A stretch of DNA of 24,379 nt, from NCBI GenBank assembly GCA_036388295.1, contig DASVSC010000266.1, positions 1-24,379 on the forward strand, given 5' to 3'. The notes under the pieces are model-generated. The model was not told the DNA's origin and made no database searches. It saw only the letters and a list, made by a program, of their open reading frames with translations. This document shows, piece after piece, positions 15,101-21,940 of the stretch (the stretch's first letter is position 1; each line of letters opens with the position of its first letter). A program made the translations under genes and the position numbers. This DNA is from RYN-431 sp036388295. GTDB lineage: Bacteria; Planctomycetota; Phycisphaerae; Tepidisphaerales; Tepidisphaeraceae.

Positions 15101-15277
15101 ACGAGCGTCGCCGGCGACATCACCCAAGTCGTCGGCGGTGCGAAGGACGAACCCATGCGCCGTCCCGCTCCGGGCACGTCATCGGTCCCCGCCCCCGCCG
15201 GCGAAAAGGCCGACACCACGAGCAGCCTGCTCGCCGCCAAACGCCGGGCCCAGCAGCGAATGAACGACAACCCTTGA
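12110..15277 (+). CDS. Large membrane protein with two VWA domains flanking a GATase-like domain
   Basis: 1055 residues. TM1 (about 25-42) and TM2 (about 54-73) are joined by a basic loop (WRSLKWLGPGRQW). A VWA-like domain follows with MIDAS D89-x-S91-x-S93 and GTDLASAI. Next are a beta-rich region, then a class I glutamine amidotransferase-like fold (about 340-450; GRILLVDNYPPGEGDD...GGLLMIGG) with no catalytic Cys motif that I can see. The second VWA has D467-H-S-G-S471 and GGTNIFVGLDEA. A further beta-rich region precedes TM3 (about 896-917). The last 135 residues are basic, then Thr/Ser/Ala-rich and low complexity. The positive-inside rule places both VWA domains in the periplasm and the tail in the cytosol. 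It is the probable VWA partner of the MoxR ATPase at 16712. The start has only a weak GAAGTGAG upstream. Confidence 0.88.
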   Translation: MPDAFLAAWPTELSLHLRYLTPWTAAAWFALLAAITIAVGWRSLKWLGPGRQWSIIGFRLVLLYTLILILAGAEAVRTSDDLEVVVLRDVSASTEAVVTPGKQPLEAVTDDALRQSVRDKPLADRVGVVGFDAAAWVDSLPQTQLRLDARSVRAPESGTDLASAIRLGMVCFRGDAMKKLVLVSDGNATQGNLDSALEAAAGAKVPVDVVPLRYSIRDEVMVDRLVGPVWRRQGEPFHLDAVIRSAGLRPVSGRLKVTHGGIPIDLDPATPGIQATRPATLKQGTNVLHVVVPPSSTDGVHRFKAHFIVDAPAGGTNAGGGDTLGGNNSAESFTFVRGRGRILLVDNYPPGEGDDLVSALRAEGVGIEDADRITPDRFPSQLIDLQSFDAVILANVPRGPGGISDEQGQLLGRYVKDTGGGLLMIGGPDSFGAGGWQGSELEKVLPVNLEIPAERALPSGALVLVIDHSGSMSGPMDQTGSTFKMESAKQSAILATKTMLAGDYLGVVIFDDLAETILPLGPNRGNAADVIRTVEPAGGTNIFVGLDEAEKALAKLSPREAAAKHILLLTDGQSDASRFPEVLARIKQNKITLSTIAVGTDADVALLDDLAKKGGGRSYTVTDPTRLTQVFLREARTVRRNLIQESLPPASGIPVAQTPGAAELLAGLAGQPFPPLGGMVLTSRRQDPQVQTALVSTSKFQDPILASWQIGLGKVAVYTGDATRRWSANLVSSPQYSKLWTQLVRTVSRAPMSGDFDVRTERDGAYTKVIVEALADRGVQNGLSIAGTVAGPNPDRAPRELRLTQTGPGRYEDRFPTPDGGAYVTALQYRGPQGQRGTLLAGLTADDAPERRDLTSNEAKLEEIARRTGGRVLPALGTAASYDLFTRTGVAPARAFLPLNWLLLPLAAALLILDVAIRRLQIDRAALAAAWRGAGNFVRSWTTVRKADGTQAVDALRKIRQQGDPQTTSASTTAGGGTAASSAPAGRPNPKAKFDSKTSVAGDITQVVGGAKDEPMRRPAPGTSSVPAPAGEKADTTSSLLAAKRRAQQRMNDNP

Positions 15278-15300
15278 GCCGATCGCCCCTGAGCCGATCG
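15271..15300 (+). repeat. 15-bp tandem duplication spanning a stop codon
   Basis: Units 15271-15285 (CCCTTGAGCCGATCG) and 15286-15300 (CCCCTGAGCCGATCG) differ at one base. The first contains the TGA stop (15275-15277) of the large VWA gene, and the second keeps a TGA-containing copy. It looks like a local slippage duplication. Confidence 0.7.
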
Positions 15301-15333
15301 GTCGATGAAGCCAGCGTGTAGTCCATTGGCGTC

Positions 15334-15345
15334 GGCGGCTTCTTT
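15334..15345 (+). promoter_or_regulatory. Leader element GGCGGCTTCTTT upstream of the second delta-60 gene
   Basis: Same 12-mer as at 8493-8504 on the minus strand, here 16 nt before the ATG at 15362 and just upstream of the AAGGAA SD. The flanking leader sequence differs between the two genes. Confidence 0.35.
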
Positions 15346-15361
15346 CTAGACAAGGAAACCC

Positions 15362-16651
15362 ATGACACACATCGAACACGTCGAAGGCCGACGCCTCTGC
15401 GCGCTCGCGCCGGACGCCGGCTTCGGCACGGGCGGGCAAATCGCGCTGCCGTCGAGTTACATACCGTTCAATCTCCTGGCCACGCACGGGGCGATTTACG
15501 TCGACACGCACGACCAGCAGCGCGAAAACCGCCACGTGATCTTCAAGTTCACCAACAAGGGCCGGCGCGACACCGCCTGGGGCCGCGGTGGATACGTCGT
15601 GCCCGGCCTGTTCCCCGGCTACAGCACCGGCAATCCCGGGTACGACATGGCCTACGACACCCGCACCGGCGGGCTGCTGATCGGCAACACCGAGAACGCG
15701 GTCTTGAAAGTCATGCGACTGACCGCCGACGGCCAGCCCGATGCCGCCTGGGGCGATAACGGCCGAATCGTTTACAGCGAAAAGAAGACCTTTCTGCAAT
15801 TAGGCATGATGAAGCCACTGGCGAACAAGCGGGTGCTGATCGCCTTCGATCGCCAGCAACAACTCGGCACGCCCTTCAAGGGCACGGCCAAACCCGGCGG
15901 CGCGGACGACGTCGCGCTGGTCCGCATCGATCGCCTCGGCCGGTTCGATAAAACGTTCAACGCCGCCAAGCCATTGACCGTTGTCGCGGGCGGGTACTCA
16001 GCAGACGTGCAATACGACCGCGGCGTGGCCGTCAGTGGCACTGAGAACTTCAACGACCCGACGTTCCGAGACCTGACGCTCAATGACGACGGCACCTACC
16101 ACGTGATCACCACCACCCAGTACGGCAAATCGTTCCTCACCCCGCCGGTGCGGAATCAGGGCGTCGCCTTCAGCAGCCGTACCACCACGTCGGCCGAGTC
16201 GCGCGTGGTGTCCGGCGACGGCGCGCTGATCAAGAAGAAGGCAAGCACCTACGTGCTTAAACGCGACAAAACCTATTTGGTCGGCGACGCCAGCCGCAGC
16301 AACTACGTCGTCCGCGGCGCGTTCGCCGTGGAGGACAATGGCATTGCCGTGCTGGCCAATGCCGACGGCGATACGGCCTTGAAGCGGATCGGGCCGGACT
16401 GGTTCTCGGCGGTGATAAACGTGCTGCCGCCGGGCGACGAAGAATACCGGCCCTACCTCGCCTACGTCGTTCAGAACGACAGCGACCAGACACTGGCCGT
16501 CGGCTCGCAGGGCGAGTTGAAGCTCTACAAGGCTGGCCTCAGTCGCGTCGGCGAGGCGGTCTACATCGAAGACTACCCCTACAGCGTCACGCTCGACGAC
16601 GACGGCCGCGTCGTCTCGGCCGCCCCCGGGCAGTTGACGCGGCTGCACTAA
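15362..16651 (+). CDS. Secreted delta-60 repeat-like protein with LEPR-XLL-type N-terminus
   Basis: 429 residues from ATG 15362 with AAGGAA about 4 nt upstream. The N-terminus MTHIEHVEGRRLCA is a degenerate LEPR-XLL export motif. Delta-60-like repeats are present but diverged: PDAGFGTGGQIAL (17-29), RRDTAWGRGGYVV, GQPDAAWGDNGRIVY and GRFDKTFNAAKPLTV. The C-terminal half has weaker blade-like units (AFAVEDNGIAVLA, VTLDDDGRVVSAA). It is paralogous to the protein at 7232-8482 and likely a beta-propeller on the cell surface; no catalytic residues were recognised. It lies 84 nt downstream of the large VWA gene and 60 nt upstream of MoxR, so it sits inside the Bat-like block and could be co-transcribed with it. 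Confidence 0.8.
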   Translation: MTHIEHVEGRRLCALAPDAGFGTGGQIALPSSYIPFNLLATHGAIYVDTHDQQRENRHVIFKFTNKGRRDTAWGRGGYVVPGLFPGYSTGNPGYDMAYDTRTGGLLIGNTENAVLKVMRLTADGQPDAAWGDNGRIVYSEKKTFLQLGMMKPLANKRVLIAFDRQQQLGTPFKGTAKPGGADDVALVRIDRLGRFDKTFNAAKPLTVVAGGYSADVQYDRGVAVSGTENFNDPTFRDLTLNDDGTYHVITTTQYGKSFLTPPVRNQGVAFSSRTTTSAESRVVSGDGALIKKKASTYVLKRDKTYLVGDASRSNYVVRGAFAVEDNGIAVLANADGDTALKRIGPDWFSAVINVLPPGDEEYRPYLAYVVQNDSDQTLAVGSQGELKLYKAGLSRVGEAVYIEDYPYSVTLDDDGRVVSAAPGQLTRLH

Positions 16652-16711
16652 CCCGCCTGCAACGTGCGGTGCGTGCGAACTCCGGGGCGGCGGGCTACAG
16701 TTACAGGTGCC

Positions 16712-17752
<1,041 letters not shown>

Positions 17753-17758
17753 TGTCCC

Positions 17759-17773
17759 GGGGTAGCAGACCCC
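17759..17773. terminator. Short hairpin between convergent MoxR and SGNH genes
   Basis: GGGGT (17759-17763) and ACCCC (17769-17773) pair around AGCAG in the 36-nt gap between two convergent stops. The stem is short and without a real T-run, so a bidirectional terminator role is only positional inference. Confidence 0.3.
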
Positions 17774-17788
17774 TTGCCATCTCTTACG

Positions 17789-18934
17789 TCACAGAGTCTT
17801 CAAGAATGTCGCGACCCGATCCGTCAGCACGCGGTAGCCGGCCGCGTTGAGGTGTAGGACGTCCTGAAGGAACAGATCGGCACGCACCGCAGTGCCACCG
17901 GACGCGCCGGCCATACGGTCGAACACATCGAGAAAAAAGACATGTCGCCCGTCGGCCAGATTTGCCGTGATGGCATTCAGCTTGCGGATACGTTCGTTGA
18001 GCCCCGCCTCGCCGCGCGGGAAGACGCTGACCATCACGATCTTTGTATCCGGCAACTTCGCTCGCAAGGCCGTGACGAGCGTCCGCATGCCATCGGCAAG
18101 CTGTGCGTCGGTGCCGGTCTGGTCGGCGTTGACGTTATTGCTGCCGCACGTGACGACCAGCACACGTGGGCGGTAGTGATCGAATTGCCCGGCCCGGATG
18201 CGGTACAGCATCTGCCGCGTGCCTTCGCCGCCGATGCCCAGATTCAATGCGCCAGCGAAATGAGCGTCCCAATACCGTCGGCCGACCGACATGAAGTGGT
18301 CGACGTGCGAATCGCCGAAAAACGCTAGCCGTGCGTCGCTGGCATTGGCGGCCTTGATTTTGCGATCGATGAGCTTCGACCAAACGGCTTTGGATTTGTA
18401 AGGGTGCAACGCCGGTTCGGACGGCGTCCGGCCCTGCGGGCTGGCGACTAGCGCAACCGTCTGTCGCTCAACATGCGTGGCCTGCGTGACGATCGGCAGC
18501 CTGGCCAGCTTGAGCACGTCATGGCCGTTGCCGCCGTCGATGAATACACGGCGTATGCCTTCGAGCGGCACCACGGCGGTCATCGGAAAACCGGTCGAAG
18601 ACGAAACCCCCTTCTGCGCGATGACCGGAATGCCGCCTTCGATAGGCGGCGTCATTACAATTTGGTCGACCCCGACATCGAAGCCGGCGGGAAGTGTCAC
18701 AGTGAACGCCAGCTCGATCGTTCTACGATCTAATCGTCGAATGCGGATCGATTCGTCTTGATCCGTTGCCTTGATCAGCAGCGTTCCCGTACCGCTGACC
18801 TTTACCGACGGCGCAGGCAGTTTGAATGGTTGCGCGACCTGAATGTCGGCCAGTGAAGCCGAACACAGTCGCCGCGATTCGAGCGTCTCGAAAGACGTTT
18901 GCCGGCGACTATCACTGATGATTTCTGCTCCCAT
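17789..18934 (-). CDS. Secreted SGNH/GDSL-type hydrolase with LEPR-XLL N-terminus
   Basis: 381 residues from ATG 18934 (AAGG about 9 nt upstream). The N-terminal FETLESRRLCSAS (15-27) is a LEPR-XLL-type export motif. Residues about 40-170 form a beta-rich region containing one RTX-like nonapeptide, GGNGHDVLK (134-142). The SGNH domain starts near 200. Block I is FFGDSH (nucleophile Ser209, with His in place of the usual Leu after Ser). Block II is GIGGEGTRQ (oxyanion Gly), block III is CGSNN (Asn266), and block V is D358-V-L-H361. All catalytic residues are present, so esterase, lipase or carbohydrate-deacetylase activity outside the cell is likely; the substrate is unknown. The domain resembles PAF-acetylhydrolase-like GDSL enzymes. 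It is inserted on the opposite strand between MoxR and DUF58. Confidence 0.88.
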   Translation of the reverse strand: MGAEIISDSRRQTSFETLESRRLCSASLADIQVAQPFKLPAPSVKVSGTGTLLIKATDQDESIRIRRLDRRTIELAFTVTLPAGFDVGVDQIVMTPPIEGGIPVIAQKGVSSSTGFPMTAVVPLEGIRRVFIDGGNGHDVLKLARLPIVTQATHVERQTVALVASPQGRTPSEPALHPYKSKAVWSKLIDRKIKAANASDARLAFFGDSHVDHFMSVGRRYWDAHFAGALNLGIGGEGTRQMLYRIRAGQFDHYRPRVLVVTCGSNNVNADQTGTDAQLADGMRTLVTALRAKLPDTKIVMVSVFPRGEAGLNERIRKLNAITANLADGRHVFFLDVFDRMAGASGGTAVRADLFLQDVLHLNAAGYRVLTDRVATFLKTL

Positions 18935-19111
18935 CTATCACGGCCTTATCGGCCATCTTCGGAGTGGGAGATCAACATCTGATCGCAAACACTCCGAGAT
19001 CAAACCGCCGCGACTTTCGACGGTCGACGGCGGCTTCACATTCGGACCTGACCGAAATAAAAAGGCGATTCATTTTGCCATGAATGAGGACACTCATAGA
19101 CTTATCTCGCC
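18935..19111. promoter_or_regulatory. Divergent promoter region; candidate promoter for the 65-aa gene
   Basis: The AT-richer end of this gap has TTGCCA (19075-19080), a 16-nt spacer and TAGACT (19097-19102), 9 nt before the ATG at 19112. Transcription would begin at or next to the start codon. An 8-bp inverted repeat (18959-18966 with 18990-18997, TCGGAGTG) lies nearer the SGNH gene and could be an operator. No SD precedes the 65-aa gene. Confidence 0.35.
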
Positions 19112-19309
19112 ATGGCCCGCTACAGCATTCCGCCCAACACCGGCAAGGTTCGTGTCGCCACCTATTACGGCGGCATCTTCGCCGTCTGGAACGGCAAGCA
19201 GGGGAAAAACGAGTTCAAGATCCTGGTCCGCTCGAAAAAGCAGGCCGAAGAGATCGCAGCCATTGTGAACGGGAAGAAACACGGCGGATCGATCGAAGTG
19301 CTGAGCTAA
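19112..19309 (+). CDS. Small protein of unknown function (65 aa)
   Basis: ATG at 19112 to TAA; strong third-position GC preference and a foldable pattern support coding. The first half is beta-like with aromatic residues (KVRVATYYGGIFAVWNGKQG), followed by FKILVRSKKQ, an amphipathic helix (AEEIAAIVNG) and a final strand (GGSIEVLS). It has no Cys, signal peptide or TM helix. The pI is clearly basic. I do not recognise the family; the layout is reminiscent of small beta-beta-alpha domains. No SD is visible and the promoter-like hexamers fit a leaderless mRNA. It sits alone between a divergent SGNH gene and a convergent receiver-like gene. Confidence 0.72.
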   Translation: MARYSIPPNTGKVRVATYYGGIFAVWNGKQGKNEFKILVRSKKQAEEIAAIVNGKKHGGSIEVLS

Positions 19310-19357
19310 GGCGTCCCGGCCGACGTGTTTGAAAGGCGGACGCCGAAGGCCTATTGC

Positions 19358-19969
19358 TCACCCGCCATCGCGTTCGGCTACCGGAGAATCGGCCGACGTC
19401 GCCAGGCGCCGCAACCGGTCGACCGCGTCGACGGCCCGGCCGGTGAGTTCCAGCAGTTCGTCCAGGCGTTCGTCCACCGGCGCTCGGGCCATCACTGCTT
19501 CCAGTTCGTCCAGCAGTTCGCCCAACGGCACGGCCATGTCGGCGGCGGCCAGGGCCATGCTTTCGCGTTTGGCGCGTTGGCGTTCGTCGTCGAGCATCGA
19601 CCGCAGCGCCTCACCGGCCCGCAGGATGCGGCGGACGTGGGCGCTCATCAGCGGGCCGCCCAGGGCGTCTCCGACCGAATCAGTCGCGCCGGCGTCGATG
19701 GCGGCGGCGCTGGTCGCGGCGTCGGGCGAGCCGACCACCAGCACGGGCGTCGTCTGGTCGGGCCAATACGTCCGGCAGTCGCGCACGGCGGTGGCGGCGT
19801 CGCCGGCACTGGCGTCGATCAGGACCAAATCGGGCGAGGCGGTTCGGGCGGCGTCCGCGGGCCTGCTGATCGCGGCCACGTCGAGCGCATCGGCCCGCAG
19901 CCCTGAGATCAACCCGTCCGTCGCCGCCGTTTTGCTGCCGAACAAAATGACCTTCGTCTGCCGGGCCAT
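19358..19969 (-). CDS. Degenerate response-regulator receiver protein with C-terminal helical region
   Basis: 203 residues from ATG 19969 with GAGGTG 4 nt upstream; a GTG at 19981 is disfavoured. Residues about 5-118 have the receiver alternation. Beta-1 is KVILFG, the phosphoacceptor-like Asp52 is in LVLIDAS, beta-4 Ser81 is in VLVVGSPD, and AAIDAGATDSV matches the usual 'A...GA.DY' region. The acidic pair after beta-1 is replaced by Gly-Ser, and the conserved Lys after beta-5 is absent (GDALGGPL). Phosphorylation is therefore doubtful. The remainder is a helical stretch (LLDELEAVMARAPVDERLDELLEL), perhaps a dimerisation coil, with no DNA-binding domain. It is divergent from the DUF58 gene across a 252-nt gap, so shared control is possible. 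Confidence 0.78.
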   Translation of the reverse strand: MARQTKVILFGSKTAATDGLISGLRADALDVAAISRPADAARTASPDLVLIDASAGDAATAVRDCRTYWPDQTTPVLVVGSPDAATSAAAIDAGATDSVGDALGGPLMSAHVRRILRAGEALRSMLDDERQRAKRESMALAAADMAVPLGELLDELEAVMARAPVDERLDELLELTGRAVDAVDRLRRLATSADSPVAERDGG

Positions 19970-20221
19970 ACTGCACCTCACGCCTGCGTTGCCTGGCCCG
20001 ACGCCCGATTCATCGTCGCCCGGGCGGCCTTCAAGGACGACAAGCGTTCGATGGCAGCAGACGGGTTCGTTGACGATGACGGGGCTTAGGCTGTGCGAAC
20101 GCTCCCTGTGTTCCGACCCGCCGGCGTATTAAGAAGTGATGACGCCAGCCGCTAAACAGTATACTTGCTATACGTCCGTGTGTTGGAAAAGCGAACTTTC
20201 GCAATAAAAGAAAGAGGGGTC
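19970..20221. promoter_or_regulatory. Divergent intergenic region upstream of DUF58
   Basis: No gene seen. Near the DUF58 side there is an AT-rich island with two overlapping -10-like hexamers, TATACT (20160-20165) and TATACG (20169-20174), without a good -35. The leader then carries GCGAACTTTCGC (20191-20202) and a strong SD, AAAGAGGGG, directly before the ATG at 20222. Promoter assignment is tentative. Confidence 0.35.
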
Positions 20222-21115
20222 ATGCCCGCCACCGCTGTCGAACCGCTTCTGGACGCCGATTTTCTGGCCCGCCTGGAACGGCTCGACGTGCTGTCGCGCA
20301 AGGTGCTGGCCGGCAAGCTCAAGGGCGAGCGCCGCTCCAAGCGTCGCGGCCAGAGCGTCGAGTTCGCCGACTTCCGCAATTACGTCATCGGTGACGATCT
20401 GCGGTTCATCGACTGGAACCTGTACGCCCGACTCGACCGCTTGTTCCTGAAGCTCTTTCTGGAAGAAGAGGACCTGGCCCTGCATGTGTTGATCGACACC
20501 AGCCGCAGCAGCGATTACGGCACGCCGAACAAGCTGCAGTACATGAAGCGCGTGGCGGCCGCGCTCGGGTACGTCGGGCTGGTGAACTACAATCGTGTCA
20601 CCGTCAATGCCATCTCCAACGGCGTCGCGGCCACGACCGGCGCCCTGCGCGGCAAAACGCGGGCGCGCCAGATGCTCGACTTCGTGAACGGCCTGCAAGC
20701 CAGCGACGCCGGTGACCTCGCCGAGGCCTGCCGCCGGTTCGCTCTCGCCCAGCGCGGCCGGGGCATCTGCGTGGTGCTGTCCGATTTTTTCGACAAGGGC
20801 GGCGTCGAGAACGGCTTGCGCTACGTTACCGGCGGCCGGTACGATTTGTTCGCCGTCCAGGTACTCAGCCCCCAGGAAATTGAGCCCGATCTGACCGGCG
20901 ATCTGAAGCTGGTCGATTTGGAAGACAGCGACGCCGCCGAGGTCAGCGTCACCCGCCCGCTGATCGCCCGCTATAAGGCTAATCTCAACAGCTACTGTCT
21001 GAACCTGAAGGAGTACGTCACTCGTCGTGGCGGCACGTATCTGTTCACCAGCACCGACGTGCCTTTCGACACGCTCGTGCTTAACTATCTGCGCGAGCGC
21101 GGATTGCTGGGGTAG
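20222..21115 (+). CDS. DUF58 domain protein of the MoxR/VWA system
   Basis: 297 residues from ATG 20222 (SD AGAGGGG; 19 upstream in-frame codons lie in the promoter and leader). The DUF58 signature GQSVEFADFRNYVIGDD...FIDWN spans residues 43-66. It is followed by a VWA-like core with MIDAS-type D92-T-S94-R-S96 in VLIDTSRSS and VVLSDFF later. There are no TM helices, so unlike many DUF58 proteins it is cytosolic; this is the short planctomycete-type form. DUF58 proteins are regular partners of MoxR ATPases. Here its MoxR gene lies 2.5 kb upstream, with three unrelated genes between. The downstream alpha/beta hydrolase and VWA gene run in the same direction after a 32-bp inverted repeat. Confidence 0.93.
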   Translation: MPATAVEPLLDADFLARLERLDVLSRKVLAGKLKGERRSKRRGQSVEFADFRNYVIGDDLRFIDWNLYARLDRLFLKLFLEEEDLALHVLIDTSRSSDYGTPNKLQYMKRVAAALGYVGLVNYNRVTVNAISNGVAATTGALRGKTRARQMLDFVNGLQASDAGDLAEACRRFALAQRGRGICVVLSDFFDKGGVENGLRYVTGGRYDLFAVQVLSPQEIEPDLTGDLKLVDLEDSDAAEVSVTRPLIARYKANLNSYCLNLKEYVTRRGGTYLFTSTDVPFDTLVLNYLRERGLLG

Positions 21116-21135
21116 TGCGATTGGGCTGACAAGAG

Positions 21136-21295
21136 TTCACCACGGAGGCACGGAGACACGGAGAAAGGCAGAGGAAAAGCAGGGGCTGCCGACAAATACG
21201 CACGACAGTTGCTATCACCGCCTGATGCCCTGTGTCCTGATCTTCAAACTTCCCTCTCTCTTTCTTTCTCCGTGTCTCCGTGCCTCCGTGGTGAA
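21136..21295. repeat. Perfect 32-bp inverted repeat (CACGGAG family) with 96-nt loop
   Basis: Arms 21136-21167 (TTCACCACGGAGGCACGGAG...) and 21264-21295 are exact reverse complements over all 32 bases. The element fills the gap between DUF58 and the hydrolase. A diverged relative is at 9838-9939. The perfect arms suggest recent mobility, gene conversion or selection for structure. If transcribed it would form a very stable stem and could separate expression of DUF58 from downstream genes. Confidence 0.9.
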
Positions 21296-21316
21296 TCTCT
21301 TTTTCAATTCAAGACC

Positions 21317-21931
21317 GTGGAAAACTCTCACACGATCATCCTCGACGGCTTCCTCGGTCGCCCGCGGCGGTGGGAACGCTTGCGGCGACTCATCGAGCTG
21401 CGTGCCGGGCCGGCTTCGATTTTTCAGTACGAAAGCACCGGCCTGACGCCGATCCCGACGCTCGGCCAACGACTGATCGACGAAATCCGCGGCCGCGGCG
21501 GGCGCGTGAACCTCGTCGGGTTCAGCATGGGCGGCATGGTGATCCGCGCGGCGCACCTGATCGACCCGGCCCTCCCGACGCGCCGGGCGGTGTTCATGAA
21601 CTCGCCGCACCTAGGCACTTGGCTGGCGCACCTGGTGCCGACGCCCGGCGTGCGCCAGATGCGGCCGGGCGACCCGTTCGTCAAAGCCATCGCCGACGCG
21701 CCCTGGACGGTGCCGACGCTCACGGTCTGGAACGGCTTCGACGGCATCATCCTGCCGCCACGCAGCACGCGCTACCGCTACGGCGGCGAACACGTCTGCT
21801 GCCCGGTGCCGCTGCACATCTGGCCGGTCTGGTCGCGTACGATCCACCGCCGGATTGCGGATTTTCTGGCCGCGCCGGAAGCGGACGTCGATTGCTTGCA
21901 TCACGCGGCGTCCCGCTACAATCGTTCGTAG
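21317..21931 (+). CDS. Alpha/beta hydrolase, lipase-like
   Basis: 204 residues from GTG 21317. The frame opens earlier, but the upstream codons (21209-21316) derive from the inverted repeat and show no homology. Features are the oxyanion-type TIILDGFLGRPRRW near the start, the nucleophile elbow GFSMGG with Ser70, the lipase-like NSPHLGTW, Asp142 in WNGFDGII and His167 in PLHIWP. These are all elements of a serine-hydrolase triad. It lacks a signal peptide and a large lid, so it is a small cytosolic esterase/lipase or acyltransferase of the EstA/class 2 lipase type; substrate unknown. Only 9 nt separate its stop from the VWA gene. The start lacks an SD, which lowers confidence in the exact start. 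Confidence 0.83.
   Translation: MENSHTIILDGFLGRPRRWERLRRLIELRAGPASIFQYESTGLTPIPTLGQRLIDEIRGRGGRVNLVGFSMGGMVIRAAHLIDPALPTRRAVFMNSPHLGTWLAHLVPTPGVRQMRPGDPFVKAIADAPWTVPTLTVWNGFDGIILPPRSTRYRYGGEHVCCPVPLHIWPVWSRTIHRRIADFLAAPEADVDCLHHAASRYNRS
21896..21922 (+). promoter_or_regulatory. Candidate internal promoter for the BatA/VWA gene
   Basis: TACAAT (21917-21922), in an otherwise GC-rich context, is preceded by TTGCAT (21896-21901, 15-nt spacer) or TTGCTT (21892-21897, 19-nt spacer). It lies inside the 3' end of the hydrolase gene, 18 nt before the ATG at 21941, and would give a very short leader. Spacing is not ideal. Confidence 0.4.
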
Positions 21932-21940
21932 CGGACACGC

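Noticed and set aside
17789..18934. RTX toxin or type I secretion substrate
   Set aside because: Only a single RTX-like nonapeptide is present and it is far from the C-terminus. The export motif is LEPR-XLL-like at the N-terminus.
21136..21295. Miniature transposon (MITE)
   Set aside because: Perfect terminal inverted arms are suggestive, but I see no flanking target-site duplication and no transposase, so I call it only an inverted repeat.
21209..21316. N-terminal extension of the alpha/beta hydrolase
   Set aside because: The codons read through the loop and right arm of the 32-bp inverted repeat. Homology-like features begin only after the GTG at 21317.
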